Below the pieces are notes generated by a model. It had not been told where the DNA came from. It saw only the letters and a list, made by a program, of their open reading frames with translations, and searched no databases. From contig OX442314.1 in NCBI GenBank assembly GCA_949358305.1, forward strand, positions 65,915,369-65,979,368: a stretch of 64,000 nucleotides of DNA, in the 5' to 3' direction. A program made the translations under genes and the position numbers. Positions 10,901-21,118 of the stretch are shown piece by piece. The DNA is from Strigamia acuminata (taxonomy: Eukaryota; Arthropoda; Chilopoda; Geophilomorpha; Linotaeniidae). Each line of letters begins with the position of its first letter. The stretch's first letter is position 1.

Positions 10901-13190
10901 GAGGTATATTGTAGGTTCCTTTCTTCAAAAAACGCTCTTCTTTTGGGACTTCCTCCGCGTGATTTTCGTGAATATATTGCCACATGGACTCGTCGTAACG
11001 TTTTTTGTAGTCTTCGTTGGCATCTATTCTTTTGAGCGTGTTGGCCAGTTGATTCATGGCCAATTCCCAATTAGACTCCAAGTCGACTTCCTGTCCATTG
11101 AATGGCAGCATGACTTCATAACGTCCATCGTCTAGACGCTTTGTAGTTGATTCGAATCGATCGCGAATAAAGTCGGATTCTTTTTCTCCTGCATTTATTC
11201 CGATTGCTTCCAAGTTCCACAGTTTGTCCAATTTTTCTTGGATGTCTAAGTCGCATGTGTTGCAACATGTTGTCATTCCTTCCTCATCCTCAAACAAATT
11301 GGTGTTTCCAGCCGCTCCAGCCAAGACCCATCCAAAAATTGTGTTAATGAGTCCAAGGTCGGCGTTTACCTTTTTCTTGCCATCCTTAACGACCTTCCAC
11401 CACACGTCGACTCCTAAAAGCACATCAATTTGAGCAGTCTTAGCTGGTAGGTCTTCAGCAAGTTCGAGATTTAGTTTCTTCACTTTGTCAATCATTGATG
11501 AGTTCAGAATGCCTTGCACTCGTGGCAAATCTTCCACAGAAAGCATGGAAAGTTTCAAATCTTGAGTGTCATTTTTACTCTGCAGTGTGACATTGAACAC
11601 ATCGTAGTCCGTAGCTGCTGGAGACGAATCATTAAAACGTTGTGTGGTGGCAGAAACACTGCCGCACTTTTTAAGTTTCAGTCTTTCAACAAATTCTTTT
11701 GTGATGAACGATCGATGGCTTCCCGGATCAATCATCCCTCGAATGCTGTGAGTTCCTCCTGATTTTGTTTTGAGGTCCGCGGTGAAGATCATTAGTTGTA
11801 GAGTCGTCGAGATTGCGCATGAAACATGTGTTGTTACTTGTGGCTCCTTCGGCTTCTCCGCAGCGCTCGTTGAATTCTTCACCTCGGATTTTTTGCATAT
11901 TGTGGAATGGTGTCGCCCACCACAATGTTTACAAGAAAATTTGACCTTGCAGTCTCCCACTCTATGCCCAGTTCTGAAACAATTAAAACACAGTCGGTTT
12001 TTCTTAACTATTTCGATTTTCGCGTTAATTTCGAAATCCTTTTTACAAGCGCCGTTTAAATGTTCATCTTCACAAAAAATGCACTTGTTTGTCTTGAAAG
12101 GCGTATTCTTGCTTTCAGATTTCGGTTCACTCTTCGTTTTTGCACTAGTAGACTGCTTGGCGTCTTGAGTAGTTGCGCACGTGGTCATTGAACCTTTCAC
12201 TTTCGTTTTCTCTACGTCCGATTTTTCATTCTTGTCTTTTTTCGATTTTTCCGAGACGTTTTCAGTTCGTTCGGCCATCGCAACTTCATTCACAAAGAAA
12301 TTGAGCAACGTAACAATGTTCTTATTTTGAATTCCGTGAACTTGGTAAAATCTTAATGCCATTGAAGTTGGAAACTTGCTAATTATGTCGGGCAATAAGA
12401 AAGCTCCGGAAGTCTGAATGGGAATTTTTAGTTGCTCGAGAAGTCTAATAGTCGCAGAAATCTTTGTCAAATTTGTTTTTATCGCTTTAGTTGGATATAC
12501 ACTTGAAACAGCTTTTAATTCTCGAATTGATTTTATTAACGCAGTTTGTTGGGCATCCTCATCACCAAAATGTCTTTCGAGTTCTTCTCTTGCAAGGTCG
12601 TAGGATTCCTCAATCAGGGGAAAAGTTGAGATGAGAATTGCCGCTTCTCCAGTACACATAGTTTGTAAATACTGGAGTTTTTCAATGTTACTCAGGTCTG
12701 GATCCTTGTGTACGGAGGTCTCGAAGTTGCTTTTGAATGTTCTATACTTCAAAATATCTCCGTCAAATTTTACGGAATCCAGTTTGGGCAGCTTCGAATT
12801 TTTTCTAAACGTTGCTGTCGCGTTCAAGGTTGTATTCTGGTTTGAGCTTGTCGACGTATTTAATCTTCCTCCCAAAGTTGGAAGTGATCGCTTTGAAATT
12901 TCGTATCTCGTGCGAAGAAGATCCACTCTTGCTTGCATAGTCTCAAGCTTGTCAATGCATTCTAGATAATAGCCGTGGTCCGAATATTCCTGTAGATCAT
13001 TCAGCGCACCGACTATTCTCGTTTCTTTCGGGGTCGCAGTTTGCACCAGCGCTTCCAGTTCACCTGGATCTGCTGTCTTCTCCGATATAGACAACAAATG
13101 ATTCATTGCAGTGACTTGCGACTCCCAACGTTGTTGTTGCACTTCGATTTGATCCTCAGTTAGAAGATCTCTCATTGTAGGTTCCGCCAT
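7950..13190 (-). CDS. BEL/Pao gag-pol polyprotein (element 1)
   Basis: A 1746-residue polyprotein that makes the capsid-like coat, copies the element RNA to DNA and inserts it. Domains in order: DUF1759-type gag region (about 135-310, with KLPKLDSVKFDGD and YLQTMCTGEA); CX2CX4HX4C zinc knuckle at 401-414, with a second Cys/His cluster at 420-432; DUF1758-type aspartic protease with Asp488 in an IDPG motif (S or T is usual in place of P); reverse transcriptase (about 775-920) with Asp824 and FMDD at 911-914; RNase H with Asp1087, Glu1127 and Asp1159; integrase with HX4H (1382, 1387) and CX2C (1417, 1420), then Asp1452, Asp1515 and Glu1565; and a C-terminal DUF5641-like tail. All key residues are present and there is no frameshift, so it could be active. 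An AG acceptor-like site lies about 30 bases upstream of the ATG. Confidence 0.96.
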   Translation of the reverse strand: MAEPTMRDLLTEDQIEVQQQRWESQVTAMNHLLSISEKTADPGELEALVQTATPKETRIVGALNDLQEYSDHGYYLECIDKLETMQARVDLLRTRYEISKRSLPTLGGRLNTSTSSNQNTTLNATATFRKNSKLPKLDSVKFDGDILKYRTFKSNFETSVHKDPDLSNIEKLQYLQTMCTGEAAILISTFPLIEESYDLAREELERHFGDEDAQQTALIKSIRELKAVSSVYPTKAIKTNLTKISATIRLLEQLKIPIQTSGAFLLPDIISKFPTSMALRFYQVHGIQNKNIVTLLNFFVNEVAMAERTENVSEKSKKDKNEKSDVEKTKVKGSMTTCATTQDAKQSTSAKTKSEPKSESKNTPFKTNKCIFCEDEHLNGACKKDFEINAKIEIVKKNRLCFNCFRTGHRVGDCKVKFSCKHCGGRHHSTICKKSEVKNSTSAAEKPKEPQVTTHVSCAISTTLQLMIFTADLKTKSGGTHSIRGMIDPGSHRSFITKEFVERLKLKKCGSVSATTQRFNDSSPAATDYDVFNVTLQSKNDTQDLKLSMLSVEDLPRVQGILNSSMIDKVKKLNLELAEDLPAKTAQIDVLLGVDVWWKVVKDGKKKVNADLGLINTIFGWVLAGAAGNTNLFEDEEGMTTCCNTCDLDIQEKLDKLWNLEAIGINAGEKESDFIRDRFESTTKRLDDGRYEVMLPFNGQEVDLESNWELAMNQLANTLKRIDANEDYKKRYDESMWQYIHENHAEEVPKEERFLKKGTYNIPHHPVIKEDRDTTKFRVVFNASSSKKGKLSLNDCLFPGPSLNPDLILVIVRFRLYCIPIIADIKQAFLQVMINPTQTNFLRFLWVARDYFKEPYSWQNLWNNLMVLRMIVVPFGVISSPFLLCATIRKQAKQFEETHAKEVDALDDGIFMDDLTSGGDFTADTTSHCEKLKMILDDGKLPLVKWATSSKDVFNNLKKEGFHMRGEEFLDLGIIKMLGILWNTAEDVMMFNIPTIEKIPNTKREVVSLMASIFDPMGLIAPVVLQMKLLVQAIWIRTKNWDEKILDSEKKEVEEWSQDIQKLKELKVQRWLQTYSGQDITLEVFCDASTKAFGCSIFVVNLEGKRTLLLSKCRIAPTKKVTLPRLELTAAVVGVRMTKYLLENFLPGYPVTEVKYYSDSTITLAWINSDKNVWKPYVSNRVQEIISSTKPEQWSHVPTEFNPADLLTRPHNSKTLMQNKLWWFGVDVSKLEKREIIQEDLPEEERKIVVMTIQVTESFIGRFFKRFRNYNRLLRVFSYILRWKNKLLRGEPLSPLELEDNQLKILQFSQKLHFSEEIDDVKNKRELSKHSTLRNFELFIDEDGLLRLRSRLKKSLLTFDEVYPIILHYDSWITRLLIKKVHLELLHGDISETLYHLRERFWIIRGRRTIQTVIRECEICRRGKLARNNPSTGDLPAERVTPAAPFQNTGVDHLGPIYVGSNKKEKKKVYILLFTCMVTRSIHLEVSEDLSVPKFLLAMRRFGARHGYPGKIFSDNSKTFERGSLELQSWGKLIGHNDVKTFLSEKRVLWTFIPPLSPWMGGAWERLVRSVKDKLRKTLLRSTVDLETLQTLALEISSVLNSRPLSYVPDSVDGGRILAPENFLTGGMPKYVINKQLSAIKKSDLRKLDIKRRQFIWEFWKIWKKSYLMQLRNFYESKGDKFFKNPKVDQIVLLEKMGTNPYFWPLARIKEIFPGEDGQIRVIKVVLPDGRELKRSVKHVRALELE

Positions 13191-13390
13191 TCTCTCTGTC
13201 CTCTCTCACAAAAAATTCGGCTGTGAAATTTGGAAAGAACAGATAAAAACGGGCATGACAATTCAACTTTGTTTTAATTTGTAAGAGAATAAACCTTGTA
13301 ATTTTATCCCTCAAAAATTTCTCAATTTTCACGGTTTTTGTTTTAACTTTAAAGAGAATAAACTTTTTTATTTTATCCCCCAAAAAGCAC
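13191..13390 (-). promoter_or_regulatory. Leader next to gag with acceptor-like site (element 1)
   Basis: Reading towards gag there is a pyrimidine-rich stretch ending TTTCACAG (AG at 13222-13221), then 30 bases to the gag ATG, so a spliced transcript is possible. A direct repeat with a 69-bp offset (about 13283-13336 and 13352-13405) lies just upstream. It keeps an 86-codon sense frame (13156-13416) open and gives a 23-residue repeat containing TVKIE-x-FL, which may be chance. Confidence 0.45.
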
Positions 13391-14398
13391 TCAATTTTCA
13401 CGGTCCTTGGTGACACGTGAGAATTTTAGAATATCAAATGTTTGGCCAATCGAGGATGACCAAAAATTTGAGCGGTTTTTGTGTACGTAAATAAAACGTG
13501 ACACAATTACCCTGCACAGTTTGAAAATAATTGACGGTTTGTTTTGCAACAAAGCACGCCAATAAACTCTTTTGAAAACAATTGACGGTTCGTTTTGCAA
13601 CAAAACACGCCAATAACTCCTAACATTAAATTTTGACTCTACTGACAGCTCATTCAACTTGAAACTAGTCAGTTCTACTCGAAATAAATCTAATCTCCTC
13701 CGCTTATGGCGGTTATAATGGAGAACTAAACATGCAATGAAAAAACACTTCAAAATTTGGTATGAAAACACTTTTACTAAAATTTTCCCCAAAACTAGCA
13801 AATGAAACAACAAAAACACCAATGGAATACCCAAAACAATACCCTCATGCAATAAAAATCCCCAAAATGAAAACACAGAACTCCAAAAACAAGAAAATGC
13901 AAATAATCCAGGGGCAAATCGTCTTCCCAGCGCAGCGCGTTGTGTATCCAAATATGGCGACCGGAAGATCCCGTTGCTTGCACACGATTGTTCAAATTCG
14001 ACGCCGTACCTGTCCTCGTTGTGGCTGAAGTCACGTTGAACGTTGACACTACTTGTAGCAGACGACGAATCGCGAACGTAATTTATTCCGTTGATCGCAC
14101 CAAACGCACAATCGGACGTTGCACTGACGTCACGACGGAAACACAGAAAGAATGCAACGGCAATCCTGGTCACGGCTACCAAAACTAGATATTCGATGTT
14201 GCGGTCGGTCAACACGAATATAGAAGAAATGGGCATTTGCGGTTTGAAATTTCCGCCACTATGATTTGATGATCGTATAGCAAAGTACGTACAGAAACCG
14301 CGCTGGAAACCACAATAATCACTCCCGAATCCATTGTTGCATGAGGAGAAAGCAATCGAGAGCACTGTTGAAAGGTATCCGAGTGCTTGTTTATCCAT
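13391..14398 (-). CDS. Unrecognised 335-codon ORF from 5' LTR into leader (element 1)
   Basis: A 335-codon sense-strand frame upstream of gag. Residues 1-67 are encoded by the LTR; the frame then crosses the primer-binding site and fills most of the leader. I recognise no family. It shows several hydrophobic segments that could span a membrane (about 68-87, 161-181, 184-204 and 214-228), with a basic stretch after the last. A 17-residue repeat (YWR-x-LLQN-x-PSI, about 262-276 and 279-293) matches a 51-bp DNA repeat. Element 3 keeps the same open frame, but the differences between the two copies are mostly amino-acid changing, which argues against strong constraint. Real protein or chance frame is unresolved. 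Confidence 0.35.
   Translation of the reverse strand: MDKQALGYLSTVLSIAFSSCNNGFGSDYCGFQRGFCTYFAIRSSNHSGGNFKPQMPISSIFVLTDRNIEYLVLVAVTRIAVAFFLCFRRDVSATSDCAFGAINGINYVRDSSSATSSVNVQRDFSHNEDRYGVEFEQSCASNGIFRSPYLDTQRAALGRRFAPGLFAFSCFWSSVFSFWGFLLHEGIVLGIPLVFLLFHLLVLGKILVKVFSYQILKCFFIACLVLHYNRHKRRRLDLFRVELTSFKLNELSVESKFNVRSYWRVLLQNEPSIVFKRVYWRALLQNKPSIIFKLCRVIVSRFIYVHKNRSNFWSSSIGQTFDILKFSRVTKDREN
14161..14181 (-). promoter_or_regulatory. Primer-binding site, tRNA-His-like (element 1)
   Basis: On the minus strand TGGTAGCCGTGACCAGGATT starts 15 bases after the LTR. It equals the tRNA-His-type site of element A except for one extra A after TGGT. The extra base would bulge when paired with the tRNA end; element 3 has the same site. 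Confidence 0.7.
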
Positions 14399-15708
14399 AA
14401 GCCAACGGGGAAAAAAGATTTAACTACTCCCGACACATTGGAAAAGATGGCGGAAATAAAGTTAAACACGAGCTAAAATTCAACAACTTCTTTAATGAAC
14501 GGTTAGATGATAACTGCTTAAAATACACGAATACAATTGGCCCTCAAGGGAGCCGCACATGCGCAATACCGATAACGGCACGCGCCGAACAGATTAGCGG
14601 CGAAATACAGATACAAAATTCTCCGTTGTCATGGCAACGGAGGAAAACGAAAATACAGGCAAAGTTGACAAATTGTGAAATTAGCACGGATTACAGTTTG
14701 TAATATATCAAAATGACCGCAAGAATGCAGTGAATAAAAAAGCTAATCATAACAATTCGATTCAATAAGTAAAACAATGAAAACGAAGCACAAAACAATG
14801 ATCGTGTAGCAGACGATCGCAATAGCCAATCACAGGCAAGTATGATGACGTAACCGTAAGATTTGAATTTAAAATGGCTTTAAAACACAAAATAACATAA
14901 GAATTCAGGTTAAAAAACATCGTAAACAAATAGTAAAATCAATTCAATCAATATACATCGTAAACAAATTGAAATAAAAACGAATTACCGATAAATTCCA
15001 ACATGGCGGCCTCGAACGTCATATTGGCGGTAAAACCAGTACATTTGAAATTAGATACACAGAATGTTTATAAAAACCACATAGGAATGTTAAATAAAAT
15101 TAGGAAATGTTATTTCCTGCACAAAATCACACTATTTATTCAACACAACACTTTGAAATAGATCGTAAGCCGCACGAACCGAACATTATCGGCCGAGCCC
15201 ATGCGGTGGCCGACAACGAACGTTCGCACTGACGAAACGAAAACACTTGGGCAATAATAAAGCACACCAGTCGAAAGAGCAGACAATAATTAGTAGAAAG
15301 CAATTGTGAATAGAATTCTTAACAACTCGGAAAGTATAGAACGAAACGTTAGAAGTTCTAACGAAACGAGACTAGTAATGGAAAAATGACGTCACGCGTG
15401 TAGCGTAACTGAACTGCACTTCGACGAATGTACTTAAAAATGCCGAAAATCATGAAAATGCATAAGAAATCAATGAGATAAGACACAAAGCTTTGAAAAC
15501 ACTTGAAATAACAGTAAATTAAAATGTAATATCAACACAAAAGACACTAAAATACTGAAAACACTAGAAAATGTTTTAATAAGATAAAACCTGAAAAGCA
15601 ATAAATGAAAATATTAGGCAAAAACTCAATTACACTATGAATATTTATTATGACATAAAACACAGTAATAAATGCAATTTCAAAAATATTTCCACGTTGT
15701 TTGCAACA
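14197..15708 (-). repeat. 5' LTR of element 1
   Basis: A 1512-bp LTR. On the minus strand it starts TGTTGCAAACAACG and ends GACCGCAACA. It holds two YY1/Pho-like sites (AAGATGGCGG near 14446 and ATGGCGGCC near 15003). The start of the 335-codon leader frame lies 202 bases from its sense-direction end. Confidence 0.95.
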
Positions 15709-18700
15709 CCCAAATCATTGGTTGGATGTTTCTAAAACTTACATTGGAGCCTTCTACTAAGGTTTAAACACTAATTCTGAACATTCAGAGACATTGGTCT
15801 TGTGGTGTTTGTGCTAAGTCAACTGTGATGAGATCAAAAGTCTATTCTCCTAAATCATTGGTTGAATGTTTCTAAAACTTACATTGGAGCCTTCTACTAA
15901 GGTTTAAACACTATTTCTGAACATTCAGAGACATTGGTCTTGTGGTGTTTGTTCTAAGTCAACTGTGATGAGATCAAAAGTCTATTCTCCCAAATCATTG
16001 GTTGGATGTTTCTAAAACTTACATTGGAGCTTTCTACTAAGGTTTAAACACTAATTCTGAACATTCAGAGACATTGGTCTTGTGGTGTTTGTGCTAAGTC
16101 AACTGTGATGAGATCAAAAGTCTATTCTCCTAAATCATTGGTTGAATGTTTCTAAAACTTACATTGGAGCCTTCTACTAAGGTTTAAACACTATTTTTGA
16201 ACATTCAGAGACATTGGTCTTGTGGTGTTTGTGCTAAGTCAACTGCGATGTGAAATGAACTCAAAATTTTTTTTTCAAAATTTATTGCTTGGGTGTTGCT
16301 AAAACTTATATTGAAGGCTTCTACTAAGGTTTAAACACTATTTCTGAACATTCAGAGACATTGGACTTGTGGTGTTTGTGCTAAGTCAACTGTGATGAGA
16401 TCAAAAGTCTATTCTCCCAAATCATTGGTTGGATGTTTCTAAAACTTACATTGGAGCCTTCTACTAAGGTTTAAACACTATTTCTGAACATTCAAAGACA
16501 TTGGTCTTGTGGTGTTTGTGCTAAGTCAACTGTGATTAGATCAAAAGTCTATTCTCCCAAATCATTGGTTGGATGTTTCTAAAACTTACATTGGAGCCTT
16601 CTACTAAGGTTTAAACACTATTTCTGAACATTCAGAGACATTGGTCTTGTGGTGTTTGTTCTAAGTCAACTGTGATGAGATCAAAAGTCTATTCTCCCAA
16701 ATCATTGGTTGGATGTTTCTAAAACTTACATTGGAGCCTTCTACTAAGGTTTAAACACTATTTCTGAACATTCAGAGACATTGGTCTTGTGGTGTTTGTT
16801 CTAAGTCAACTGTGATGAGATCAAAAGTCTATTCTCCCAAATCATTGGTTGGATGTTTCTAAAACTTACATTGGAGCCTTCTACTAAGGTTTAAACACTA
16901 TTTCTGAACATTCAGAGACATTGGTCTTGTGGTGTTTGTGCTAAGTCAACTGTGATGAGATCAAAAGTCTATTCTCCCAAATCATTGGTTGGATGTTTCT
17001 AAAACTTACATTGGAGCCTTCTACTAAGGTTTAAACACTATTTCTGAACATTCAGAGACATTGGTCTTGTGGTGTTTGTGCTAAGTCAACTGCGATGTGA
17101 AATGAACTCAAAATTTTTTTCTTCAAAATTTATTGCTTGGGTGTTGCTAAAACTTATATTGAAGGCTTCTACTAAGGTTTAAACACTATTTCTGAACATT
17201 CAGAGACATTGGACTTGTGGTGTTTGTGCTAAGTCAACTGTGATGAGATCAAAAGTCTATTCTCCCAAATCATTGGTTGGATGTTTCTAAAACTTACATT
17301 GGAGCCTTCTACTAAGGTTTAAACACTATTTCTGAACATTCAGAGACATTGGTCTTGTGGTGTTTGTGCTAAGTCAACTGTGATGAGATCAAGAGTCTAT
17401 TCTCCTAAATCAATGGTTGAATGTTTCTAAAACTTACATTGGAGCCTTCTACTAAGGTTTAAACACTATTTCTGAACATTCAGAGACATTGGACTTGTGG
17501 TGTTTGTGCTAAGTCAACTGTGATGAGATCAAAAGTCTATTCTCCCAAATCATTGGTTGGATGTTTCTAAAACTTACATTGGAGCCTTCTACTAAGGTTT
17601 AAACACTATTTCTGAACATTCAGAGACATTGGACTTGTGGTGTTTGTGCTAAGTCAACTGTGATGAGATCAAAAGTCTATTCTCCCAAATCATTGATTGG
17701 ATGTTTCTAAAACTTACATTGGAGTTTTCTACTAAGGTTTAAACACTATTTCTGAACATTCAGAGACATTGGTGTTTGTGCTAAGTCAACTGCGATCTGA
17801 AATGAGCTCAAAATTTTTTTTTCAAAATTTATTGCTTGGGTGTTGCTAAAACTTACATTTAAGGCTTCTACAAAGGTTTAAACACTATTTATAAACATTC
17901 AGACACATTGGACTTGTGGTGTTTGTGCTAAGTCAACTGTGATGAGATCAAAAGTCTATTCTCCCAAATCATTGGTTGGATGTTTCTAAAACTTACATTG
18001 GAGCCTTCTACTAAGGTTTAAACACTATTTCTGAACATTCAGAGACATTGGACTTGTGGTGTTTCTGCTAAGTCAACTGTGATGAGATCAAAAGTCTATT
18101 CTCCCAAATCATTGGTTGGATGTTTCTAAAACTTACATTGGAGCCTTCTACTAAGGTTTAAACACTATTTCTGAACATTCAGAGACATTGGTCTTGTGGT
18201 GTTTGTGCTAAGTCAACTGTGATGAGATCAAAAGTCTATTCTCCCAAATCATTGGTTGGATGTTTCTAAAACTTACATTGGAGCCTTCTACTAAGGTTTA
18301 AACACTATTTCTGAACATTCAGAGACATTGGACTTGTGGTGTTTGTGCTAAGTCAACTGTGATGAGATCAAAAGTCTATTCTCCCAAATCATTGATTGGA
18401 TGTTTCTAAAACTTACATTGGAGTTTTCTACTAAGGTTTAAACACTATTTCTGAACATTCAGAGACATTGGTGTTTGTGCTAAGTCAACTGCGATCTGAA
18501 ATGAGCTCAAAATTTTTTTTTCAAAATTTATTGCTTGGGTGTTGCTAAAACTTACATTTAAGGCTTCTACAAAGGTTTAAACACTATTTATAAACATTCA
18601 GACACATTGGACTTGTGGTGTTTGTGCTAAGTCAACTGTGATGAGATCAAAAGTCTATTCTCCCAAATCATTGGTTGGATGTTTCTAAAACTTACATTGG

Positions 18701-19372
18701 AGCCTTCTACTAAGGTTTAAACACTATTTCTGAACATTCAGAGACATTGGACTTGTGGTGTTTCTGCTAAGTCAACTGTGATGAGATCAAAAGTCTATTC
18801 TCCCAAATCATTGGTTGGATGTTTCTAAAACTTACATTGGAGCCTTCTACTAAGGTTTAAACACTATTTCTGAACATTCAGAGACATTGGTCTTGTGGTG
18901 TTTGTGCTAAGTCAACTGTGATGAGATCAAAAGTCTATTCTCCCAAATCATTGGTTGGATGTTTCTAAAACTTACATTGGAGCCTTCTACTAAGGTTTAA
19001 ACACTATTTCTGAACATTCAGAGACATTGGTCTTGTGGTGTTTGTGCTAAGTCAACTGCGATGTGAAATGAACTCAAAATTTTTTTTTCAAAATTTATTG
19101 CTTGGGTGTTGCTAAAACTTATATTGAAGGCTTCTACTAAGGTTTAAACACTATTTCTGAACATTCAGAGACATTGGACTTGTGGTGTTTGTGCTAAGTC
19201 AACTGTGATGAGATCAAAAGTCTATTCTCCCAAATCATTGGTTGGATGTTTCTAAAACTTACATTAGAGCCTTCTACTAAGGTTTAAACACTAATTCTGA
19301 ACATTCAGAGACATTGGTCTTGTGGTGTTTGTGCTAAGTCAACTGTGATGAGATCAAAAGTCTATTCTCCCA
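15709..19372 (+). repeat. 140-bp satellite, block 2 (with divergent monomers)
   Basis: About 26 monomers. Besides the standard form there are two divergent types that contain a T-run after CAAAA. The S type (TGCGATGTGAAATGAACTC, 147 bp) starts at 16244, 17091 and 19057. The T type (TGCGATCTGAAATGAGCTC) starts at 17791 and 18490, 699 bp apart, each preceded by a monomer that lacks 8 bp before GTGTTTGTG. Both types keep the second half of the standard monomer. The block starts at CCCAAATC and ends at TCTCCCA, the sites of elements 1 and 2. Confidence 0.96.
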
Positions 19373-21118
19373 TGTTGCGAGCAGATACGCAACAAAATTA
19401 ATATTCAGAAAAGAGAAAGAAACTTTGGTTCATCTGCATGATTCGAATTACCATTCGTGGAATGTTTACCTTGTAAGTTGTCGGGGTTTGCTGAATCGTT
19501 TCGGTCATTTCGTTTCTTTGAAAGTCTCAATTTCTCGAAGAGTTCGCAACATTGGAAATGAGAGGTGAGCGCAGTCCGCCATCTTGTGTTAAGTTCGGGC
19601 ATCGGATTTATCTACAAAGGAAAAGTTAAGGTTTTTAATTTCGGTTCCGGTTAGTTTGAATAATTTTCAAGAACTTATCTGACACGGTACAGGCAGGCAT
19701 TGGGTCGCTAATTAAAGGCGATAACGGCGAGGATGGGTTTCAAAGCGAAAAGCGAAGTCGTTGTTGATTATCGAGCGGTTTGGTCTGGTCGAAGTGCACT
19801 CGGAAAGATGTTGTTTTGAAGCTGTAGATTTGAATACATTAGTTTAGAAACCACTCCGGTGATTAAATAAATAGCTTTAGTTGTAATTTACCGTGGATTA
19901 AAGTCCGATGATTCGGCGTTGGGCCGAGGCGAAGCTTCGTTGCTCACCAAGGAGCGTTGATCGGCTAGATCCGCCATTAGAAGACAGTTGGTACAACGAG
20001 CCTCGTTTTCGATTGAGATTTAATTTGATTCAGAATAAGATTTGTTCGACTTAAGTTTTTATTGTGTGATTTAATGCGATTTCGAATTGATTAGTTGGTT
20101 ATTTTTTCGTTGTTTTGTGTTTCGGATAAGATTCAATCGTTTGGTCGGGTGTCACGTGATTTGGCGCATCGTGCATCTATTCGGTCGAGTTCGGGTTTTA
20201 TAACTCGCCCGCGAATAGCATTGGGTTTAGTGCGGGCGATGGGAATTTAATTCCGTGCAATGCAAGGGATTTATTAAATGCGCACAACGAGTGTCGAGGA
20301 TGCATTATTTGGGTTCTTTATTCGTATTAAGACAGTGGCCATGTTCGGGATGCGAGAATTACGATTGATTAGATTAAGTTTTCGTTGACATTGATTAGGC
20401 GACGTCTCGTGGCGAAATGTAGCAGTTTTCGGGTTTTCGAGATTTCCATTCAATGTTCGTTGAGGTTTTAATTTTGAAGGTTTGCACCTTCTTTCATTTC
20501 ATTTTCGCTGTATTAAATAATCATTAGGGTTTGAGTTATTTATATGCTCGATTTTCGATATTAAAGATAAGTTTTTTGGTGTAATTTGAACTCTCAACGG
20601 CCGTTCTTGTTTTGTTGTACGGAGGCCGTTTTGAGACATTGGCTTTTTGATATATTGTTATCTATTTTATTAATAATGCTGTCGTGTTGACGTTTATTGT
20701 TGTTAGAGACCGTGACACGAGTTTACACATTGTAAAAACAGTTATAGTTCTGATTTGAACGATTAAACATAGGTTTATATTTGTTCGTAAATAAGAACGA
20801 GTGTTTCTTTTCGGTTGCACACAAGCGCGAGATTCGAATCTGCGCCATCTTTGATTTATGAAAGACGAGATTGATATTCGAGCCCGAATATCCGCCAACA
20901 GTCATGTTTAAAGCAAAAGCCAGGTTCTCGAGTTTTGGTCGACATGGAGAGGACAATGATGGCCAAGTCAGAAAACATGATATGCGTTATCAGATGTCAG
21001 AATGGTTTCAATCGAGTCGAGTAGTGAAAAGTGCTGTGCGAAGATTTGATCGCTCGAATGTTTATTACGAGGTGCGTGAGTTGCCAGTCCTTGCAGCAAT
21101 CACTGCTTGCTGGCAACA
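19373..21118 (+). repeat. 5' LTR of element 2
   Basis: Begins TGTTGCGAGCAG and ends GCTGGCAACA. Both ends fold: TGTTGCG with CGCAACA at the start (8-base loop), and GTTGCCAG with CTGGCAAC at the end (about 22-base loop). YY1/Pho-like sites occur near 19577 (CCGCCATCTTG), 19971 (CCGCCATTAG) and 20842 (GCGCCATCTTT). Confidence 0.95.

Larger units (their letters stand above)
5378..15708 (-). mobile_element. Element 1: complete BEL/Pao LTR retrotransposon
   Basis: A complete element on the minus strand: 5' LTR 14197-15708, primer site, leader with a long unexplained frame, one gag-protease-RT-RNaseH-integrase frame with all the catalytic residues I looked for, then the 3' LTR. It sits in satellite. 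The left flank ends CTCCCA and the right flank starts CCCAAATC, so CCCA is duplicated (4 bp). The apparent length is inflated by 1000 bp of gap and duplicated sequence in the left LTR; the corrected length (about 9331 bp) matches element 3 (9329 bp). After the duplicate is removed I found one difference between its LTRs, so the insertion is young. No purine-rich tract precedes the 3' LTR. Confidence 0.95.

Noticed and set aside
8121-12969. Plus-strand frames of 60-132 codons opposite gag-pol
   Set aside because: They are antisense shadows of a constrained coding frame and are repeated in element 3 for the same reason.
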